A DNA stretch of 64,000 bases from an uncultured Planctomycetota bacterium (lineage in GTDB: Bacteria > Planctomycetota > Planctomycetia > Gemmatales > HRBIN36). A program made the position numbers and the translations under genes. This document shows positions 52,499-61,254 of this stretch, piece after piece. Numbering within the stretch: the stretch's first letter is position 1; each line of letters opens with the position of its first letter. A model generated the notes under the pieces. That model searched no databases, was not told the DNA's origin, and saw only the letters and a program-made list of their open reading frames with translations. Location: NCBI GenBank assembly GCA_937944855.1, contig CALFAY010000012.1:1-64000 (forward strand). The letters are read 5' to 3'.

Positions 52499-53572
52499 CT
52501 ACTTAGTGAGCTTGACTGCGTCGAGCCTCCGGTCGGCCCGTGCCACCAGGTCGTCCGGCAAGCGAGCGTATTGCAGATCCTTACAATACTGCTGCCCGTC
52601 GTGGATGGCCCAGCGCAGGAACTCGACCAGAGCCGGTGCCTTCGGGCTGCGGCTCTGATCCGTGTAGAATACTGCCCAGACCGCTCCGCTGATCGGATAG
52701 CTCGCGGAGCCGGGGGCATCGGTGATCGAGAAGCGAAGATCGTCGGGAATCTCCGTCAGGGAACTGCGGGCGGCTTCCGAGATCGTTTCAATGCTGGCCG
52801 TTACGAACTTCCCTTCCCGGTTTTGTACTGATCCGAAGGAAAGTTTCTGGTTCAAGGCATATATCAGTTCGACGTAACCTAGTGCGCCGGGGGTCCGGGT
52901 GATGTGCCCGGCCACGCCTTCATTGCCCTTGTGCCCAATGCCGACGGAAGGCCAACGCACACTGGTTCCCCTACCCACCGTGTGCCGGAACTCTGGACTC
53001 ACCTTGCACAGAAAGTCCGTGAATAAATAGGTCGTCCCGCTGCCGTCGGAACGGTACACCGGAGCAATGTTCAGGTCCGGCAGGGCGAGGTCCGGATTGA
53101 TCGTCTGCAAAGCCGGATCGTTCCACTTCTCAATTTTTCCCAGGTAGATTTGGGCGAGAATCGCGCCTGTGAAGCGAAGGGGCTTTTCGATGCCCGGGAG
53201 GTTGTAGGCCGGGACGACCCCCCCGAGCGTCAGCGGAATGTGCATGACCTCTCCGCCGATGCCCGCGGCTTTGGCCATCTGTTCCTCGTTGAGGGGCGCG
53301 TCGGTGCATCCGAAGTCGATGGTCCGGTTGATCATCTGCTGGATGCCGTTGCCCGATCCCGTGGACGAGTAGTCGATCCGAACGCCGGTCTTCTCCAGAT
53401 AGACCTTTGCCCACTTGGTCATGAGCGGATTGATGAAGGTGGATCCACCCGCATTGAGGCGTACTGCGGCGAGACGGCCGGGACGGCCGGACTCCTGTGA
53501 GCCTCCGCATCCCGATGTCAGGCAGGTTCCTATCAACAGGCCGACCGTCAGGACTTGTCGCAGCGGTGTCAT
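52499..53572 (-). CDS. pstS: Phosphate-binding lipoprotein PstS
   Basis: The 357-residue protein has a lipoprotein signal (about 1-22, lipobox LTSGC), then the PstS core: NAGGSTFINPLMTKW near 40, DYSSTGSGNGIQQM near 68, DFGCTDAPLN near 90, and RSDGSGTTYLFTDFL near 180, which bind phosphate. It delivers phosphate to the fused permease encoded immediately downstream. The frame extends to 53680, but ATG 53572 is the first consistent with a lipobox; GGGAG lies 9 bases before it. Confidence 0.93.
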   Translation of the reverse strand: MTPLRQVLTVGLLIGTCLTSGCGGSQESGRPGRLAAVRLNAGGSTFINPLMTKWAKVYLEKTGVRIDYSSTGSGNGIQQMINRTIDFGCTDAPLNEEQMAKAAGIGGEVMHIPLTLGGVVPAYNLPGIEKPLRFTGAILAQIYLGKIEKWNDPALQTINPDLALPDLNIAPVYRSDGSGTTYLFTDFLCKVSPEFRHTVGRGTSVRWPSVGIGHKGNEGVAGHITRTPGALGYVELIYALNQKLSFGSVQNREGKFVTASIETISEAARSSLTEIPDDLRFSITDAPGSASYPISGAVWAVFYTDQSRSPKAPALVEFLRWAIHDGQQYCKDLQYARLPDDLVARADRRLDAVKLTK

Positions 53573-53879
53573 GGGACTGTGCTCCCAGGCAGAACTTTCG
53601 AGAACGCGACGCACACAAACGAAAACGGGTATGAGCCACTTTGGAGGCCACTGCGCAGCATAGACTCGGAGGCTGTCCAAGCCAACTGCCGAACATCCAA
53701 GTTTACGGGAACTTCATAATTTCCGACCTGGCCTCTGCAAAGAGGTTCGAGAATTCTGATCTCAGGAAAGCGGACCTGGGAACTAGCCGTCTTAACGCAT
53801 TGGCGTTATGATAGGTCGCAATGTGCCCTCAGGTGCATTGACATTAGGGTGTCTTAAAAGCCGCGAAACCGGGTGACTC
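53573..53879. other. Divergent region between pstS and a membrane protein gene
   Basis: These 307 bases contain no gene. The inverted repeat TAACGC-ATTG-GCGTTA lies at 53793-53808. A TTGACA at 53838 has no matching -10 box. No Pho-box repeat was recognised. Confidence 0.4.
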
Positions 53880-55256
53880 ATGCGCACGCTGGGTCCACTT
53901 CGACTGGTTGATTGGCTGCTTTTGCTGCTGGTGCTTGCCGCCGCCGGAGCGGCCCGCGGGTACTATGTTTTGGAGTTTACAGCCGGGGGCGATGCGGAGC
54001 CGAACGCAGTCTATCGCGTTCAGAGCGATCCGACGCCGCAGGACCAGGTCCATGTCGCGTCCCCAGCGTACCAGCTGTGTCGTGACTTCGTGACCAAGGT
54101 GGTGGAGGATCAGGGCGGAGGACAGATCCAACCCCAGGCCGCGATCCGCTGGCTGCATGTCGTTCTGGGAGCGTTGACGGCGGGGCTGTACTTCGTTCTG
54201 GGACGACGGGCGTTCGGCAGCACCTTGGTGGGTTTACTGGCCGGGCTATGCGTCGCTGCTGACCCCTTCGCCGTCATCAACACCGGCGAACTGCAGGACG
54301 GGGTCCTGACTTCCTTTCTCCTCGCGACTGCCTTAAGCGCGGGAGCCACGGCGGGGCAGCGTGCCGGAGCCGTCAGCAGCATCCTGCTGGGACTGGCCCT
54401 GGCCGGCTTGGTGCTGGTCCGCCTGGCATTGGTACCGTTCGCCTTGGCGACGCTGATCTGGTTCTTGTATCGCAACAGCCGTCTGAGAACGGGATGGCTT
54501 GCTGGTCTGCTGGCGTTCCTGGCCTTCGGTGCCGCCGTTGGAAGCTGGATGGGCAACAATTACCAGCGCCGCGGCGAACCGCTGCCGATCGTGGACACGG
54601 TTTGGTGGCACCTCTGGCTGGGCAACAACCCCCAGGCGACCGGCGGTCCCACGGGCGACATGGCCCCGATACAACCTGCCCAGCCGGAGGTGGAGCAGCC
54701 CCAGGACGAAAAGAAGCCCGACGACGCCAAGGCCTTGCCCAAGCCGCCTGCGGTCCCCAAACTGGGACACGAGGAACTGGCACGGCATGTCCTCGAGGAA
54801 GTGACGGAGCATCCGGTCGAAACTGTGGAACGGCGGGTCTTGGCCGCGTTGTGGTTTTTCACTGGCGGAGTCGAGGGACAGCGCTTCAGCATGTTCGCCG
54901 AACCAGTTCGGGAACCAGGCGACGAGCCGTTGCCCTGGCTGGGCGAGGCCCTGTACTGCACGCTGATCGGTATGCTTTTCCTGGGACTGGTCGGTTGGCG
55001 CTGGTCCTATGCCTGGCGGTACTATTCGATGCCCTTGCAGTTGGCCGTCTTCTGGATACCGCTGCCCTATCTCCTTAGTCATGCTGAAGCCTTGCACGGT
55101 CCGCGGCTGCCGTTGGACGGGGTGCTGCTGACGCTGGCGGCGTTTACGGTCTGCTGCCTCGTGCCAGGGCTGGGAGGTCGCTTACTCCGGGGCGAACTGC
55201 CAGCCTCTGCCGAGGCCGCGACCAACCCCCAGGAGCCAGCACCGGCTCGACTTTGA
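53880..55256 (+). CDS. Polytopic membrane glycosyltransferase-like protein
   Basis: The 458-residue protein has about 8-9 transmembrane helices, with a hydrophilic insert of about 90 residues (near 255-345) containing a proline- and lysine-rich run (PEVEQPQDEKKPDDAK). The first loop after helix 1 ends in DQVHVASPAYQL, and the architecture (helix, long loop, helix cluster) resembles PMT/ArnT-type lipid-linked sugar transferases; this is an inference without a catalytic motif. It is followed by a GT2 glycosyltransferase gene 190 bases later, which supports a role in surface sugars. Confidence 0.6.
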   Translation: MRTLGPLRLVDWLLLLLVLAAAGAARGYYVLEFTAGGDAEPNAVYRVQSDPTPQDQVHVASPAYQLCRDFVTKVVEDQGGGQIQPQAAIRWLHVVLGALTAGLYFVLGRRAFGSTLVGLLAGLCVAADPFAVINTGELQDGVLTSFLLATALSAGATAGQRAGAVSSILLGLALAGLVLVRLALVPFALATLIWFLYRNSRLRTGWLAGLLAFLAFGAAVGSWMGNNYQRRGEPLPIVDTVWWHLWLGNNPQATGGPTGDMAPIQPAQPEVEQPQDEKKPDDAKALPKPPAVPKLGHEELARHVLEEVTEHPVETVERRVLAALWFFTGGVEGQRFSMFAEPVREPGDEPLPWLGEALYCTLIGMLFLGLVGWRWSYAWRYYSMPLQLAVFWIPLPYLLSHAEALHGPRLPLDGVLLTLAAFTVCCLVPGLGGRLLRGELPASAEAATNPQEPAPARL

Positions 55257-55262
55257 GACTGG

Positions 55263-55280
55263 GTGACATGGCCATGTCAC
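55263..55280. repeat. 18-bp perfect palindrome after the membrane protein stop
   Basis: GTGACATGGCCATGTCAC is perfectly self-complementary. It starts 7 bases after the stop at 55256 and 180 bases before the next gene. There is no T-run, so an operator is more likely than a terminator. Confidence 0.5.
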
Positions 55281-55445
55281 AGCCCTCGTCCGGCAGCCGA
55301 GTGCCAAGCTGACGTTGTGCAGACCGTCCCCCCGGGTTACAAAGTCCCCGACGCTCCCGCAGGTAGCGGTCGAGCGTCTTGCGCAGCGTTCCTCCCCGGA
55401 GCGCCTCCCCGCTGGGTCTGCCCGGCACCGCGAGAGGAGTCAGGG

Positions 55446-56408
55446 ATGCTTCCTCCCGATCTGTCTGTCTGCATTGTCAACTGGAACGGCGCGGAACTTC
55501 TCCGGAACTGTCTCGAATCGCTGGTCTTGGCCGGTCGCCACCTAAGGACCGAAATCCTCGTGGTGGACAACGCCTCGCGGGACGGCTCAGTGGAACTGGT
55601 CGAAAAGCACTTTCCGGACGTCGTACTGATCCGCAACTCCCGCAATCTCGGTTTTGCTCGCGCCAACAATCAAGCTGCCGAACTGGCCAGCGGACGGCAT
55701 CTGTTGTTCCTGAACAACGACACCGTGGTTGGCGAATACAGTCTCCGCGATCTAGTGCGGTTTCTGGACGCTCATCCGGAAGTCGGTCTGGTCGGACCCC
55801 GGCTGATCGGAAGGGACGGGTTGCCGCAACGCTCGTATCGCTCCCGTCCCACACCCGCGGCCTTGTTGCATCGCGTCACGATGCTCCGCTGGACCGGGCT
55901 GTTTCGTCGGCAGTACGAGGCGTATCGCCGAGGCGAGTTCGAACCGACCCGGACCCGGCAGGTCGAAGTCCTGCTGGGAGCGGCGGTGTGCATTCCCCGG
56001 GAGGTGTTTCGCCAGCACGGGGGCTGGGACGAAGGCTTTCCATTCGGGCTGGAAGACTTCGACCTGAGTGCACGAGTCGCTGCCACGCATCAGGTGGTTT
56101 ACTACGCTGGCGCAGACATCATTCACCTCGGCAAGATGAGTTCCCGCAAAAATAGCGGCTTCGCCTACACCGGCGTCGAAGCCGGGTATGCTCGCTTTCT
56201 CCGCAAGCACTGCTGGTCCGCCGGAGCTGTCTTCGCCTACAAGCTGCTCGTCACGGCCGATCTGCCCTTCGCCATCCTTTCCGAAGCAATCAAGGGCCTT
56301 TGGCGGCGGATCCGCTACGGACCGGCCCCTGCCCACGAGCCGCATTCGGACCTGCGAGCGGTCCTGTGGTTCGCTACGCTCGGTCAGCCGATCTTCTGGC
56401 GGGCGTGA
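55446..56408 (+). CDS. GT2-family glycosyltransferase (rhamnosyltransferase-like)
   Basis: The 320-residue enzyme shows LSVCIVNWNGAELLRNCLESL at the start, VDNASRDGSVELVEKHF, NNDTVVGEYSL near 95 (the divalent-metal acidic motif), and GWDEGFPFGLEDFDLSAR near 195, the usual acceptor motif of rhamnosyl- and related transferases in this subfamily. AGGAG lies 7 bases before ATG 55446, and the frame can be opened earlier without homology. It follows the membrane sugar-transfer-like gene by 190 bases, so both may act on the same surface polysaccharide. Confidence 0.9.
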   Translation: MLPPDLSVCIVNWNGAELLRNCLESLVLAGRHLRTEILVVDNASRDGSVELVEKHFPDVVLIRNSRNLGFARANNQAAELASGRHLLFLNNDTVVGEYSLRDLVRFLDAHPEVGLVGPRLIGRDGLPQRSYRSRPTPAALLHRVTMLRWTGLFRRQYEAYRRGEFEPTRTRQVEVLLGAAVCIPREVFRQHGGWDEGFPFGLEDFDLSARVAATHQVVYYAGADIIHLGKMSSRKNSGFAYTGVEAGYARFLRKHCWSAGAVFAYKLLVTADLPFAILSEAIKGLWRRIRYGPAPAHEPHSDLRAVLWFATLGQPIFWRA

Positions 56409-56426
56409 ACCGTCGCCCTGTCCTTT

Positions 56427-58007
56427 TCAGGACGCAGAGGATGTTTTCATTTGCCGACTGCTCAAGCGAAGCAGCCGGTTTATTGCTTGGGCCAGAACCT
56501 CCGCCTCGACAGGTTTGGCAATCCGCAAGGTCTTGTCATCCTCGGCAGGACCTTCCCCATCTGCGGGGGATCCCAGAATGAGCACGCCAAGTTCCGGATG
56601 GACTGATCGGGCTTGCTCGATTAGATCCTCGACGCGGACGTGGGGAATGACGGCCTCAACGAGCATGAGGTGGATCGGCCCGGCATGGCGTAAGCACAGC
56701 CACAGGGCGTCGCCGGGTGAGCAGGCTTCGAGAACCCGACAGCGACTTGCTTCCAGGAATTCCCGGTACTGGCGTCTCCGTGTGTCATCATCTTCGACCA
56801 CGACAACCGTGGGCAGATTCTCCTGGGTTTCGGTCAGACCGGCCGACAACTCCAGGTCGGGCACCGTGTCCCGGGCGATCGGCAGCCGAAGCGAGATCGT
56901 CCAGCCGCCGGGATCGCTCAGCCCGAGGTCAATGCTTCCTCCCAGGCGGCATATGATGCCATACGCCCTGGCAAGCCTGATGCTCACTTCCTGGGGTAAT
57001 TCTTCCGTGACCGCGAATGGCTCGAAGAGCCGGTTCCAGGTTTCGGGACTGAGCGGCGGACCAGGAACCCGGATGCCGATCGCCACCAGGTCCCCGGGTC
57101 CGGTCCCATCAGCTATCTGGCAGTCAAGCGCCTGCTTCGGTACCTCTGCCGCGCAGAGCGAATCGGTAGGAACATGCCGAGCAAGGCCGACGCAGATGCG
57201 AAGTTCGCCTTGGGGAGGACAACGCGTGGCGGCGAAATCAAGCAAAGTGGCCAGCGCTAGCCGAAGCTGCTGCTCGTCGCCGAGCACGCGGGGCAGATAG
57301 GAAGAGAAACGCAGGTCGAGTGTCATCCGACTCGCGTGAACACTTCGCAACTGGGCTGCAAGTTGACGCAGCAGAGCGTCGAGGTCGATTGCCACGGGTT
57401 GCACTACCGGACAGGACGCGAAAACGGCAAGGTCCCGCACGAGTCGGCTGGCCTGATCCAGGGCCTCGTGCAGGTTGTCTACGGCATGGCGCACTAAATC
57501 GTTGGAGGCTGTGGCTTCCTGGAGGATACGGAGGTGTCCCCGGCCCGCCAGCACAAACGGATTAAGCCGGTGGACGACCTCGCAACCCATTCGTCTCAGC
57601 GCCTCCCATTTCGCTTGACGGCCGATCCGCTCCTGTGCTGACCGCTCTTCGGAAGCATCCAGGATCGTGGTGAGACAGAACGGGCGGGTCGGCGGAGAGG
57701 GACGCACCAGTGCGACGTGAACCAGTCCAACCCGCCAGAAACCGTCCGCTCGTTCATAGCGTTTCTCCATCCGATAGTTGTCTCGCAATCCGTCGGCGAG
57801 TTCGAGGAACAGTTCTGCCTCTCTCGCGGCGTCCTGGGGCCGGGTAAACGCCGTAATTAAACGCACGCCGACGAGCGCTTCCCGTGTGCGTCCCAAAAAC
57901 CGCTCCAGCGCCTGATTGCACGAGACGACGCGCCCTTGCAAATCGAGCAGGGCCGCCGCCCACGGCAGCGCCTCCAGCAGGACCTGGAAGGTTTCGACAT
58001 CGGTCAT
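56427..58007 (-). CDS. PAS sensor with degenerate histidine kinase and receiver-like domain
   Basis: The 526-residue protein has an N-terminal PAS domain (about 10-120), a helical region with a candidate histidine (CEVVHRLNPF), then a kinase-like ATPase region in which the N box is altered (LALATLLDFAATRC instead of LLxNAxxA) and the glycine-rich G2 box is not seen (LPQEVSIRLARAYG). The C-terminal receiver (about 400-520) keeps EDDD at 405-408 and Lys in IAKPVEA, but the phospho-aspartate is replaced by Glu451 in LMLVEAVIP. It probably signals without normal phosphotransfer. Confidence 0.8.
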   Translation of the reverse strand: MTDVETFQVLLEALPWAAALLDLQGRVVSCNQALERFLGRTREALVGVRLITAFTRPQDAAREAELFLELADGLRDNYRMEKRYERADGFWRVGLVHVALVRPSPPTRPFCLTTILDASEERSAQERIGRQAKWEALRRMGCEVVHRLNPFVLAGRGHLRILQEATASNDLVRHAVDNLHEALDQASRLVRDLAVFASCPVVQPVAIDLDALLRQLAAQLRSVHASRMTLDLRFSSYLPRVLGDEQQLRLALATLLDFAATRCPPQGELRICVGLARHVPTDSLCAAEVPKQALDCQIADGTGPGDLVAIGIRVPGPPLSPETWNRLFEPFAVTEELPQEVSIRLARAYGIICRLGGSIDLGLSDPGGWTISLRLPIARDTVPDLELSAGLTETQENLPTVVVVEDDDTRRRQYREFLEASRCRVLEACSPGDALWLCLRHAGPIHLMLVEAVIPHVRVEDLIEQARSVHPELGVLILGSPADGEGPAEDDKTLRIAKPVEAEVLAQAINRLLRLSSRQMKTSSAS

Positions 58008-58262
58008 GGGCTGATAAGAAGTGAAACCGCAATTCGGGTCGGGTCGCGCTGAGAAGACCGGCGAGCCCGTAAGCAGGCCGGTGCATGCCCCTGCCGACCG
58101 CCACTATATCCGGAGCGGGGAACTGGCGAGAGAGCATTCCCGAGGGCTGCGGCGGAGGCGTCGGCAATGCGGGTGGACTTGTGCGCATCGCGCAGTCCGT
58201 ATCGTTGACCGCCGCTTTGATGGCCGCCCGTCGGCAAGAAGTGACAAGCCTGTGTCAAAAAT

Positions 58263-59309
58263 TCACCAGCGGAAAAGAGCTGTCCCCCACGCCAGCCCGG
58301 CCCCGAAGCCGCTCATGACGATGAGGCTGTCTCGCTTGACCAAGCCTGAGCGGACGGCCTCGTCGAGAGCGAGCGGGATCGAGGCTGCCGACGTGTTGCC
58401 GTAACGGTCGAGATTGTTGAAGACGCGCTCGCGGGGGATTTTCAGGCTGTCCGTGGCCGCATTGATGATGCGGATGTTGGCCTGATGCGGAATGAACAGA
58501 TCCACGTCGTTAATCGTGTAACCGGCGTCGGCGAGCACATCGGTGACGGTGTCGCAGAGGATGTGCGTAGCCCAGCGGAACACGGCCCTGCCGTCCATGC
58601 GGAGAAAGTGAAGCCCTTGCGAAAGCAGGTCGGCACTGGGAGGCAGACGGCTGCCGCAGGCGGGACGGTAGAGGATGCATCCGCCCCGTCCGTCGGCTCC
58701 CAGGCTGTAGCTGAGGAGGCCATGTTCCTCGTCGTCGGGCGCCAGCAGGACGGCACCGGCGGCGTCCCCGAACAGGGGAAAAGTCTTCTGGTCGTGGGGA
58801 TTGGCAATCCGGGAGTTCGTATCCCCCCCGATGATGAGGGCGAGCTTGCTGACGCCAGCCCGGATGTAGGTCGCTCCCGTTACCAGGGCGTACATGAACC
58901 CTGCACAGGCCGCCTGCAAGTCCACGGCAGGGCACACCAGGCCCAGACGTTCCTGAACGATGCAGCCGGTCGAAGGAAAGCTCATATCCGGCGTATAAGT
59001 CCCGATGATGAGCAAGTCGATGGCACTGGGATCGACTCCCGCTTGCTCGATGCAGGCCCGACCCGCTTCATAGCACAGGTCGCTGGTGGCCTGATGCGGC
59101 AAGGCGTGACGCCGTTCCAGAATTCCCGTCCGCCGGACGATCCAGTCGGGATCGCACCCGTAATGCTGGCCAAGATAGCTGTTGCTGATCACGCCATCCG
59201 GCACATAGCTGCCGGTAGCCACGATGCGCACTCCCCGCAGTTGCCGGCATTTAGGCCGCCGACTGATCAGGGCCGGACTTTCCGCCGCCAGTTTGCCGTT
59301 GCTTTCCAT
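58263..59309 (-). CDS. fabH: 3-oxoacyl-ACP synthase III
   Basis: The 348-residue enzyme starts fatty-acid chains by joining acyl-CoA to malonyl-ACP. The catalytic triad is visible: Cys135 in AACAGFMYA, the histidine in FIPHQANIRI, and the asparagine in YGNTSAASIP. An N-terminal extension of about 25 residues before VRIVATGSYVP is longer than usual. A single fabH without other fab genes next to it is common; roles in lipids or a specialised acyl starter are both possible. Confidence 0.92.
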   Translation of the reverse strand: MESNGKLAAESPALISRRPKCRQLRGVRIVATGSYVPDGVISNSYLGQHYGCDPDWIVRRTGILERRHALPHQATSDLCYEAGRACIEQAGVDPSAIDLLIIGTYTPDMSFPSTGCIVQERLGLVCPAVDLQAACAGFMYALVTGATYIRAGVSKLALIIGGDTNSRIANPHDQKTFPLFGDAAGAVLLAPDDEEHGLLSYSLGADGRGGCILYRPACGSRLPPSADLLSQGLHFLRMDGRAVFRWATHILCDTVTDVLADAGYTINDVDLFIPHQANIRIINAATDSLKIPRERVFNNLDRYGNTSAASIPLALDEAVRSGLVKRDSLIVMSGFGAGLAWGTALFRW

Positions 59310-59474
59310 GGTGCTTGCTTTCTCACAGTGAACCGACTTCAGCAGTCGGGGACCCGCCTAACTGCTCCTCGCAACGATGAAATTGTCACCAACACTTTCC
59401 CTGGAAGCAATAGGCGCAGGCCACACAGCGGCAGCTTCATGCTTTTGGGCGGATCGAGTCCGAGAGCCAACGGT

Positions 59475-60764
59475 TCAGCCGCCACCTGAAGGACGAGTCG
59501 CTTCCCGGCCGCTTGGCTCGACCTGCACCACCTCCTGGAAATAGGCGATCAAAGCGCAAACGGCCCGCTGCGTACCTTCCAGGCGAATGGTGCCTTGCTG
59601 CGGACTGTCGCGAAAGGCTCCATAGAGCCGGGGACCGTACCACTCCGCGAAGTGCTTCGTGTTAGCCGGACTGTATTGCAGGGTGGACAAAAACTGCATT
59701 CCCCGCTCACAGGCGTCCCGGTAGCGGCCGAAGCGTTGCAAGTCCGCTCCGGCCCGCACGCCCCGACACGCTTGGGCCAGGGCCTCGACGCATAAGGCCG
59801 ATTCGACCGTGGGTTCACTGACCGCTTCGTCTCTGGGGGAACCTGTGGCCATGCGAAAGCCGCCCTGCCAAGCCAACCGACGCGGATCGGAGCCGTACTG
59901 CAACGTGACCAGCCAGTCCGCCATTTCGCAGACGTTTTCGCCCAGGGTCTTGTCAGTAGTCAGGGTGTACAACTCGGCACCGGCACAGGTCAGCACGGAC
60001 GCAGCCCGCGCGGTTTTGTTGCCTTGCCAGCTGCGGAAAGCCGAAGTGAACGCGGTCCGAGCGGCCGTCAGCTTCGCCGCATTTGGTCGTCGCGCATGAC
60101 TGCGCGCCAACGCCAGGACCGCGCAGGCCGAATAGAAGCTGGCTTCCGAAGCGTTGCCAGTTGGCTTGTCGCCGTTCTCCCAGACCCGGAACGAGCCATC
60201 CTTCTGCTGTTGCTTCAGAAGGAAATTCGCTAGCTGCTCCGCTTGCTCCAACAGGTCTGCCCCCGGTTCTGGCAATTCCTGGACAGCCAGAACCAGCAGC
60301 GCAGCCGCAGCGAGACGATTAGTCTGGGAGGAGGGCGGCACGGTAAACCGGACAGAAGGATCGTGCGGATCGGTCCGAGTCATGACCAGCAAGCTCAGAA
60401 TCGCTTGCCTGGCCCTGGCCCCGTAGCGTTCGCTGGCAAAGAAGCGCGCTGACCGGGCCAGACCGTAGGCTCCGTGGATTTGCCGAAGCAGGTCATCTTC
60501 TATCTCGGCGTCCAAGTCGGGCCGCAAGCCGGGCACGAATGTGCCGTCAGGACGGTTTGCGCTCCACAGCCACTCCGCCCCACGGCGGGCACTCAGGAAC
60601 TGAGCGTGTTGAAAGGGTCGTAGTCCCGGCGGAGGTCCGATCTCTTGCCCCGGTCTACCGCCGGACACCACTGGCTCCTGGGCCGCCAAGCGACCCATAA
60701 GCCCCGACCAGACCACAATCGTTACCAGCGCGAAGCATCGAAAGGCAGGCATCCATGCGTTCAT
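59475..60764 (-). CDS. Secreted alpha-alpha toroid-like protein
   Basis: The 429-residue protein has a signal peptide (about 1-28, ending GRLAAQ). The rest is a series of helical repeats with patterns such as SASFYSACAVLALARSH, VLTCAGAELYTL and TVESALCVEALAQACRGV, which resemble the toroids of prenyltransferase, squalene-cyclase-like and glycoside-hydrolase proteins. No catalytic aspartate-rich motif of terpene cyclases is seen. A very good ribosome site (AAGGAGGGG) precedes the ATG. It follows rplU by 46 bases on the same strand. The function is unknown; an exported scaffold or polymer-degrading enzyme is possible. Confidence 0.7.
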   Translation of the reverse strand: MNAWMPAFRCFALVTIVVWSGLMGRLAAQEPVVSGGRPGQEIGPPPGLRPFQHAQFLSARRGAEWLWSANRPDGTFVPGLRPDLDAEIEDDLLRQIHGAYGLARSARFFASERYGARARQAILSLLVMTRTDPHDPSVRFTVPPSSQTNRLAAAALLVLAVQELPEPGADLLEQAEQLANFLLKQQQKDGSFRVWENGDKPTGNASEASFYSACAVLALARSHARRPNAAKLTAARTAFTSAFRSWQGNKTARAASVLTCAGAELYTLTTDKTLGENVCEMADWLVTLQYGSDPRRLAWQGGFRMATGSPRDEAVSEPTVESALCVEALAQACRGVRAGADLQRFGRYRDACERGMQFLSTLQYSPANTKHFAEWYGPRLYGAFRDSPQQGTIRLEGTQRAVCALIAYFQEVVQVEPSGREATRPSGGG

Positions 60765-60810
60765 GGTTTCCCCTCCTTGAAATCATGCTCGCAGGCAGTT
60801 GTCGGCTTTT

Positions 60811-61173
60811 TCACGTGGGCTGAGAGGCCGCGGCGGCCGGTTCCTCGCTGGGAGCCTCCTGGCCCGGCAGCAGGATGCGGTTGATCTTGACCGTAGTGAA
60901 CAGCTGCTTGTGTCCGATCCGCCTGCGGTAGTTCTTCCGTCGTCGGAAATGTTGAATGTACAGTTTGGTGCTTGGATGCTCGACGACTTCGGCGACGATG
61001 CGGGCACCGACGACATACGGTCGGCCGATCTGCAACCCTTCCCCCGCCGAGATCAAAACCACCTTATCGAACTCCACACGACTGCCGGGGTCCAGGTCCC
61101 GATAATCTAACCGAACCAGTTCTCCTTCGCTGACCCGATACTGCCGCGATCCGTCCTCGAATACGGCGTACAT
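60811..61173 (-). CDS. rplU: Ribosomal protein L21
   Basis: The 120-residue protein begins MYAVFEDGSRQYRVSEGE and contains IQIGRPY-type and FRRRKNYRRRIGHKQ segments near 80-95 that match L21, a 23S-rRNA-binding protein of the large subunit. The C-terminal extension of about 20 residues (PGQEAPSEEPAAAAS) is unusual in length. The usual partner rpmA (L27) is not downstream here; a secreted protein gene follows instead. Confidence 0.92.
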   Translation of the reverse strand: MYAVFEDGSRQYRVSEGELVRLDYRDLDPGSRVEFDKVVLISAGEGLQIGRPYVVGARIVAEVVEHPSTKLYIQHFRRRKNYRRRIGHKQLFTTVKINRILLPGQEAPSEEPAAAASQPT

Positions 61174-61254
61174 ATTCCTCTCGCTTTCGGCCTGCCGACT
61201 CTGGATACCATGTTCTGATTAAGCTAGCAAGTGGTGCCGTTGTCGGCTACCGCT

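Noticed and set aside
53838-53843. TTGACA as a -35 box in the pstS/membrane-protein intergenic region.
   Set aside because: No -10 hexamer is found at 15-19 bases on the plus strand.
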